A stretch of DNA of 35,461 bases from Pseudomonadota bacterium. GTDB lineage: Bacteria; Pseudomonadota; Gammaproteobacteria; Xanthomonadales; Xanthomonadaceae. Both the position numbers and the translations under genes were made by a program. The notes below the pieces were generated by a model that was not told the origin of the DNA, did not search any database, and was given only the letters and a program-made list of their open reading frames with translations. Each line of letters begins with the position of its first letter. Positions within the stretch are counted from its first letter, which is position 1. This document shows positions 30,648 to 35,461 of the stretch, in pieces. The stretch spans positions 1 through 35,461 of the forward strand of contig JAEWNY010000120.1 of assembly GCA_023461075.1 (NCBI GenBank), written 5' to 3'.

Positions 30648-32903
30648 TCAGAACTGCGGCTGCCAGGCGTAGCTGAATTTCAGGAACAGGCTGCGGCTGT
30701 TGTTGAACATCTCCGGGTTGACATCGTCCATGAAGCTGCCGAACGAGGTGCCGGCGTAGAGCGCGGTGCGCGGATTGACCTTGTAGGAATAGATCAGTTG
30801 CGCGGCGGCGTCGCGGCTGTGGCGCTTGACCGGCTGCAGGTACAGCGCCGGATCGCGGATCACGTCGCTGCCCTGCAATGCCAGCCGGATGCGTTGGCGC
30901 GGATCGATCTGCCAGGCCAGCCGCACGTCGGCCAGGGCGGCGCGGAAAGCGGTGCCTCCATCGCGCGCGAGCTGCTGGCGGACCAGTGACCAGTCGAGGT
31001 TGAGGCCGCGGCCGATGTCGATGTTGCCCCAGGTCTCGATGTGGTTGCCGCGTCCGCGCCGGGTGGCGGCCAGGTCGATCTGGGTGCCGCTGCGCGCATA
31101 CAGGCCAAACAGCATGCCGCCGCGCGGGCGGAAACTGCCGTTGAAGGCGAGGTAGGCTTCATCGAACAGGACGCCGTTCCAGAACCGTTCGCGGCTCATG
31201 GCCATGAAGCTGAAGTCGCTCTGGCGCGGGCCGCGTATGTTGAAGCTGGTTTCGAACTCGTTCTCCAGCAACTGGCCATCGGCACGATGGGTGATGTCCC
31301 AGTCCGCGTACAGACCGAACCGGTTGAATCGCTTGTCGTCACGGAACCATGTGTGACCACCGCCGATGAGCGACTTGCGGTAGCCGACCATGCCGATGAA
31401 GCCGAGATCGGCGCGGAAGCCCGGATCGATGCGTTCGTGCCAGCTGTTGAACGACCAGTTGCGGCTGTTGTAGCCGTAGGCGGCACGCATCGCGTTGCCC
31501 GACGGGCTTTCATCAACGAGCCCCAGTGCTGCCGGATATTTCGATTGGCTGGCCAGCAGTTGGGTGGAGAAGGTGTGGTGCTTGTTCTGCCAGCGTCCAT
31601 CGACGCCGGCGAGATCGTTGGAATAGCCGTCGCCGCGGCGGAAGGTGCCGATGGCACCGACGGTGGCGTGTTCACTCACGTTGTGGCGATAACGGCCGAC
31701 CGCGACATCGACCGGTTGTTCCAGCACGGTAAAACCCGAGCCCAGCGGGCCCGGCAGCAAGAGTTGCGTCACCGCATCTCGCGCGACCAGCGCGCCATAG
31801 GCGCCGGCACCGCTGCGCCCGGTGACCCGCAGGCCGCCGTCGGGATCGGCGATCTGCCGGGTGTAGAGCACCTGCAGTGGCGTGGTGAAGTAGTCGGCAC
31901 CTTCCATGAAGAACGGCCGCTTCTCGTCGAAGTACAGGGCGAAGCTCTGGTTGAGGTCGAGCTGCGCCTGGTCGGATTCGACCTGGGAGAAATCCGGGTT
32001 GAGTGTCGCGTTGACCGTCATGTTGGGGGTCGGCGCCCACGACACGTCGAGGCCGGGTTCGATGTCGAAGCCTTCGCTCTGCCATTGCGCATCGCGCGAC
32101 AGCCGCGTTTCCGGCCGCCCGATGGTGAGGCTGGGCACGATCTCCAGGTTGCGGCCCTGTTTTACCCCGGCCATGCCCTGGTATTTCTCCAGGGTGCAGG
32201 TCAGGCAGTTGCCACCACGCTTCACCTGGTTGGACATCAACTGGTGGCGCTTGTCGCGCGGGTAGTTGCGGAAAAAGCCGATCCCCCAGCGCTGCAGGCC
32301 GTCGGTCTTGCGGAAGCGCAAGGTGGAGAAGGGGATGCGGAGCTCCACTTCGTAGCCGGTGGCGGTGATGCGCCCGGCGCTGGTCCACAGGCCGTCCCAG
32401 CTGGAGTCCTCGTTGCCCCCGTTGGTCTCGTCCTTGATCAGGTCCATCTGCACGCCGAGCGGATTGACGAAGAACTCGTAGGCACGTCGCTGGTCGTCGA
32501 AGGTGTCCATGAACATGCCGACCCAGTCGTCGTTGAAAGCGGCATCGCGGTCGCGCAGGTAGGCGCGGATGCGCGCGGGGTCGGGGTCCTCGGCATGGAA
32601 GGCGACGTACAAAGCATCATCGGTGTGGCCGATGTGCACCGTGGTGCGGACCGGCGCGGGGATGTTGTCGCCGGGGCTGATCTCGTAGGGGATGTCCACC
32701 TGCTTCGCACCGGACCAGGCGGCATCGTCCAGTTCGCCATCGATCACGATGCCGCCGTCGAGGCGCGGGATGTCGTGGACGGTGGCCGCCGGCTGCGCCA
32801 GCGCGAGCGGCGAACCCACCAAAAGCACGATGCACCACAGCAGCCCGATCCGCGGGCGCGGACATGCCTGTATGGAAAGGGAGGATGCGGACCAGCGGGT
32901 CAT
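30648..32903 (-). CDS. DUF5916 outer-membrane protein with N-terminal CBM9-like domain
   Basis: A 751-residue exported protein. The signal peptide ('IGLLWCIVLLVGSPLALAQ', cleavage near 36/37) is followed by a CBM9-like sugar-binding domain (about 45-230: 'RLDGGIVIDGELDDAAW', 'VHIGHTDDALYVAFHAEDPDP', 'GYEVELRIPFSTLRF'). The long DUF5916 region follows with 'NPDFSQVESDQAQLDLNQSF', 'DEKRPFFMEGADYF' and many amphipathic strands. It ends in 'FSYAWQPQF', the terminal phenylalanine expected of an outer-membrane beta-barrel. The family is common in Xanthomonads and Bacteroidetes; its substrate is unknown. The signal peptide has a rather long N-region. The gene is divergent from the M1 peptidase over about 190 bp. 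Confidence 0.85.
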   Translation of the reverse strand: MTRWSASSLSIQACPRPRIGLLWCIVLLVGSPLALAQPAATVHDIPRLDGGIVIDGELDDAAWSGAKQVDIPYEISPGDNIPAPVRTTVHIGHTDDALYVAFHAEDPDPARIRAYLRDRDAAFNDDWVGMFMDTFDDQRRAYEFFVNPLGVQMDLIKDETNGGNEDSSWDGLWTSAGRITATGYEVELRIPFSTLRFRKTDGLQRWGIGFFRNYPRDKRHQLMSNQVKRGGNCLTCTLEKYQGMAGVKQGRNLEIVPSLTIGRPETRLSRDAQWQSEGFDIEPGLDVSWAPTPNMTVNATLNPDFSQVESDQAQLDLNQSFALYFDEKRPFFMEGADYFTTPLQVLYTRQIADPDGGLRVTGRSGAGAYGALVARDAVTQLLLPGPLGSGFTVLEQPVDVAVGRYRHNVSEHATVGAIGTFRRGDGYSNDLAGVDGRWQNKHHTFSTQLLASQSKYPAALGLVDESPSGNAMRAAYGYNSRNWSFNSWHERIDPGFRADLGFIGMVGYRKSLIGGGHTWFRDDKRFNRFGLYADWDITHRADGQLLENEFETSFNIRGPRQSDFSFMAMSRERFWNGVLFDEAYLAFNGSFRPRGGMLFGLYARSGTQIDLAATRRGRGNHIETWGNIDIGRGLNLDWSLVRQQLARDGGTAFRAALADVRLAWQIDPRQRIRLALQGSDVIRDPALYLQPVKRHSRDAAAQLIYSYKVNPRTALYAGTSFGSFMDDVNPEMFNNSRSLFLKFSYAWQPQF

Positions 32904-33063
32904 CGAGGATGGAAGTCGTTCGGTGGGCGAATAATTACACGTGTAAACGAAATCCGTCAATCGCCGGCTCCGTATGTGGTCGCCGAGGATCGTGCGCATG
33001 CCCGGCGCTGTCACGTGCCATTGGTCGTGCTTGCGGGATTCAGGCATGCACGGGCGAGCGCGA

Positions 33064-33069
33064 TAAACT
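33064..33069 (+). promoter_or_regulatory. -10-like hexamer for the M1 peptidase gene
   Basis: TAAACT at 33064-33069 would start transcription near 33076 and leave a leader of about 21 bases containing GAGG 8 bases before the ATG. No good -35 is visible. Weak prediction. Confidence 0.3.
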
Positions 33070-33096
33070 CCGGTCTTTCCGTTTCGAGGCTTCCCC

Positions 33097-35031
33097 ATGC
33101 GCCATTCCGTGCTGATGCTCTCCGTCGCCGCCGCGTTGCTCGCGGGCTGCCAGAAACAGGAGGCGGCGACAGCGCCGCAACCTGCAGCGGCTGCGGCCAC
33201 TGCGACGAACACCGCAGCGCAGCCTGCTGCAGTCATTGACCAGCACAGCTACGCGGAGCCGGGCAAGGTCCGCACCAAGGATCTGGCGCTTGCTCTGAAT
33301 GTCGATTTCGCCAGGAAGGAACTCACCGGCACCGCGACCTACACGCTGGACTGGATCGACAAGGCGGCCACCCAGTTGGTGCTCGACACCCGCGACCTGA
33401 CCATCGAGAAGGCCGAGGGCGAAGTCAACGGCCAGTGGCAACCGCTGAAGTTCGTGTTGGCGCCGACCGCCGACAAGCTGCTGGGCAGCAAGCTGACCAT
33501 CGAAACGCCGGAGCGCCCCGGCAAGGTGCGCGTGACCTATCGCACCTCGCCGAACGCCTCGGGCCTGCAATGGCTGGAGCCGTCGATGACCGAGGGCAAG
33601 AAGACGCCCTTCATGTTCAGCCAGTCGCAGCAGATCCACGCGCGCAGCTGGGTGCCTCTGCAGGACACGCCGCAGATCCGCTTCACCTACAGCGCAAAGG
33701 TGACCGCGCCCAAGGACGTGATGGTGCTGATGAGCGCCGACAACGACCCCAACGCGACGCGCGACGGCGAGTACGAGTTCAAGATGCCGCAGCCGATCCC
33801 CTCCTACCTGATGGCGATCGCCGCCGGCGACCTGGTGTTCAAGCCGGTCAGCGGCCGCAGCGGCGTCTGGGCCGAGCCCGCGATGGTCGACAAGGCGGTC
33901 AAGGAGTTCGAAGACACCGAGAAGATGATCACCACCACCGAGCAGCTGTACGGCCCGTATCGTTGGGACCGCTACGACATGCTGGTGCTGCCGCCGTCCT
34001 TCCCTTACGGCGGCATGGAGAACCCGCGCCTCACCTTCGCCACCCCGACGGTCATCGTCGGCGACAAGTCGCTGGTTTCGCTGATCGCGCATGAGCTGGC
34101 GCACAGCTGGTCGGGCAACCTGGTCACCTTCGCCACCGATCGCGATGCCTGGTTGAACGAGGGCTTCACCACCTACGTGCAGGGCCGCATCACCGAGGCG
34201 ATGTACGGCCAGGACATGGCCGACATGGAGCACGTGATCGACCGCGACGAGTTGAAGAAGGAATACGCGACCCTCGATCCCAAGCTGCAGGTGATGGCGC
34301 TCAAGCCCGGTGAGTTGGCCGACCCGGATGGTTCGTCATCGGCCACTGTTTACACGAAAGGCGCATGGATGCTGCAGTGGTTGGAGCAGGCCTATGGCCG
34401 CGATGTCTTTGATCCGTTCCTGAAGGGCTATTTCGATCACTTCGCCTTCCAGTCGATCACCACCCAGCAGTTCCTCGACTACATCAAGGCCAACCTGGTC
34501 GACAAGCATCCGGGCAAGGCGACGATGGCGCAGATCGAGCAATGGGTCTACCAGCCCGGCGTGCCGGACTTCGCGCCCAAGGTCGATGCGCGCCCGTTCG
34601 CGGTCGTCAACACCGCACGCACTGCCTTCCTGCAGGATGGCACCTTGCCTGCCTCGCAGCTGACCACCGATTGGTCGTCGCAGGAGTGGTCGCACTTCAT
34701 CGAAGGCCTGGGCGAGACGTTGACGCCTGAGCAGTTGGAGAAGCTGGATGAGGCCTACAAGTTCACCGGCACCGCCAACGGCGAGATCGCGATGCGCTGG
34801 TACCCGCTTGCGGTCCGCAGCGGCTACACAAAAGCACAGCCGGAGATCGGGAAATTCCTCGAGCGCGTCGGACGACGCAAGCTGATCATGCCGATCTACG
34901 CCGAACTGGTGAAGACGCCTGAAGGCCTGGCCTTCGCCAAGCAGACCTTCGCCAAGGCCAAACCGGGCTACCACCCGATCACCACCGGCTCGGTGGAGGA
35001 AGCGATCGCCAAGGCGGGTACGCCAAAGTGA
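33097..35031 (+). CDS. M1 family zinc metallopeptidase (leukotriene-A4-hydrolase-like), lipoprotein
   Basis: A 644-residue M1 aminopeptidase. A lipoprotein signal ends in the lipobox LAGC with C18 and is followed by an alanine-rich linker, so the enzyme is anchored in the envelope, probably facing the periplasm. The N-terminal M1 beta domain leads to the substrate-binding GGMEN at 305-309, then zinc ligands H332, H336 and E355 in HELAHSW and NEGFTT with catalytic E333. The C-terminal helical domain resembles leukotriene A4 hydrolase, a group whose bacterial members are aminopeptidases. The active site is complete. The stop overlaps the ATG of the next lipoprotein gene (TGATG), indicating one operon. 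Confidence 0.92.
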   Translation: MRHSVLMLSVAAALLAGCQKQEAATAPQPAAAAATATNTAAQPAAVIDQHSYAEPGKVRTKDLALALNVDFARKELTGTATYTLDWIDKAATQLVLDTRDLTIEKAEGEVNGQWQPLKFVLAPTADKLLGSKLTIETPERPGKVRVTYRTSPNASGLQWLEPSMTEGKKTPFMFSQSQQIHARSWVPLQDTPQIRFTYSAKVTAPKDVMVLMSADNDPNATRDGEYEFKMPQPIPSYLMAIAAGDLVFKPVSGRSGVWAEPAMVDKAVKEFEDTEKMITTTEQLYGPYRWDRYDMLVLPPSFPYGGMENPRLTFATPTVIVGDKSLVSLIAHELAHSWSGNLVTFATDRDAWLNEGFTTYVQGRITEAMYGQDMADMEHVIDRDELKKEYATLDPKLQVMALKPGELADPDGSSSATVYTKGAWMLQWLEQAYGRDVFDPFLKGYFDHFAFQSITTQQFLDYIKANLVDKHPGKATMAQIEQWVYQPGVPDFAPKVDARPFAVVNTARTAFLQDGTLPASQLTTDWSSQEWSHFIEGLGETLTPEQLEKLDEAYKFTGTANGEIAMRWYPLAVRSGYTKAQPEIGKFLERVGRRKLIMPIYAELVKTPEGLAFAKQTFAKAKPGYHPITTGSVEEAIAKAGTPK

Positions 35032-35461
35032 TGCGTGCCTGCGCGGCGGCAGTGTGCGGCGTGCTGGTGCTGGCCGCGTGCAAGCCGCAGCAGGATCCGC
35101 AAGCCGCTGCGGCCGCACAGGCCGCGGCGGCCGAGGCTTCGGCCGCGCCGCTGAGGAAAAGTTTCGAGGATGCGGTCGCGAAAGAGAACTGGGAATTGGC
35201 GATGTCGCAGGCCGACCAGTTGCGCAGCCGCTATCCGGACACCCAGGCCGCCAAGGACATCGCGTCGCAATACGCGGAGGTGGAGAGCCAGGCGAAGCAG
35301 ATCCGCAGGGAGCGGCGGCTGAAGAACCTGTGGGATTACCAGGACAACGCCGAGGGCAAGGGCCGCCAGCTCACCGCATCGATCCATTCGCAGGAACGCA
35401 TCGACATCGCCGATGGGCGCAGCACCGTGCAGCTGATCTTCCGCGACCATCCGGAGTGGGG
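35031..35461 (+). CDS. Lipoprotein of unknown function, 3' end outside the window
   Basis: The first 143 codons of a predicted lipoprotein. The signal ends in the lipobox LAAC with C17, followed by an alanine-rich low-complexity linker ('AAAAAQAAAAEASAAP') and then a charged, helical region ('EDAVAKENWELAMSQADQLRSRYPDTQAA', shown here in its parts FEDAVAKENW and ADQLRSRYPDTQAAKDI) that resembles a tetratricopeptide-like repeat. No domain is recognised with confidence. It overlaps the M1 peptidase stop by one base, so the two envelope proteins are probably translated together. Confidence 0.75.
   Translation, partial: MRACAAAVCGVLVLAACKPQQDPQAAAAAQAAAAEASAAPLRKSFEDAVAKENWELAMSQADQLRSRYPDTQAAKDIASQYAEVESQAKQIRRERRLKNLWDYQDNAEGKGRQLTASIHSQERIDIADGRSTVQLIFRDHPEW

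Noticed and set aside
31041..33239. 732-codon open frame on the plus strand opposite the DUF5916 gene
   Set aside because: The minus-strand product has a signal peptide, conserved motifs and a barrel C-terminus, whereas this frame has none.
1..35461. tRNA genes, CRISPR arrays, insertion sequences or att-like direct repeats
   Set aside because: No cloverleaf-like segments, no regularly spaced repeats, no transposase or integrase frames and no convincing flanking direct repeats were seen by eye.

Overview
The window is a GC-rich chromosomal segment from a gammaproteobacterium. RsgA, the periplasmic Bsr-type racemase, MaeB, homodimeric AceE, HslV/HslU, a DUF3016 lipoprotein and UbiE all read like proteins of the Xanthomonadaceae/Lysobacteraceae (Lysobacter, Luteimonas, Thermomonas, Xanthomonas). 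This placement comes from remembered family resemblance, not from a search. I see no tRNA, rRNA, CRISPR array, prophage or transposase gene. Most of the window is housekeeping DNA with two lower-GC or defence-like insertions. Several promoters have an extended -10 box very close to the start codon.

Layout. 1-765 (-): alaA, cut by the window edge. 892-4491 (+): an overlapping run of rsgA, a QEGLA/DUF1704 metallopeptidase-like gene and a Tat-exported broad-specificity amino-acid racemase. 4506-6750 (-): dgcN-gltS, a predicted D-glutamate N-acetylation and glutamate uptake pair, facing the racemase tail to tail. 6900-11031 (+): maeB, then a GT4 glycosyltransferase and a zinc-finger-headed methyltransferase. 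11111-13801 (+): aceE. 13807-14401: a decayed polysaccharide deacetylase. 14404-15270 (-): a lower-GC DUF3883/NOV_C nuclease-like gene. 15312-16535 (-): a beta-lactamase-fold serine hydrolase. 16778-17785 (+): a luciferase-like monooxygenase. 17795-18343 (-): a DUF3016 lipoprotein. 18475-20541 (+): hslV-hslU, with a good sigma-32 promoter and a palindromic repeat between the two genes. 20545-21759 (-): a DAO-type FAD oxidoreductase. 21969-24233 (+): a secreted DUF11 protein. 24425-29303 (-): the res and mod genes of a type III restriction-modification system, with a divergent helix-turn-helix gene at 29406-29798 and two operator-like inverted repeats between them. 29850-30605 (+): ubiE. 30648-32903 (-): a DUF5916 outer-membrane protein. 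33097-35031 (+): an M1 metallopeptidase lipoprotein. 35031 to the end (+): the start of another lipoprotein gene.

How the genes may work together. The most interesting metabolic neighbourhood is 1989-6750. It combines a putative metallocarboxypeptidase, a periplasmic racemase that makes D-amino acids, a glutamate transporter and DgcN, which suggests local handling of D-amino acids or wall-derived amino acids. The partner racemase dgcA is not in the window. The most complete accessory system is the type III R-M locus with its own predicted controller and operators. Its target-recognition region is clearly more AT-rich than its flanks. A second, unrelated nuclease-like gene (DUF3883) sits beside a pseudogene. 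Nothing here is demonstrably a new system. The QEGLA-racemase-dgcN-gltS cluster, the DUF3883 protein and the twin-operator R-M control region most deserve a second look.
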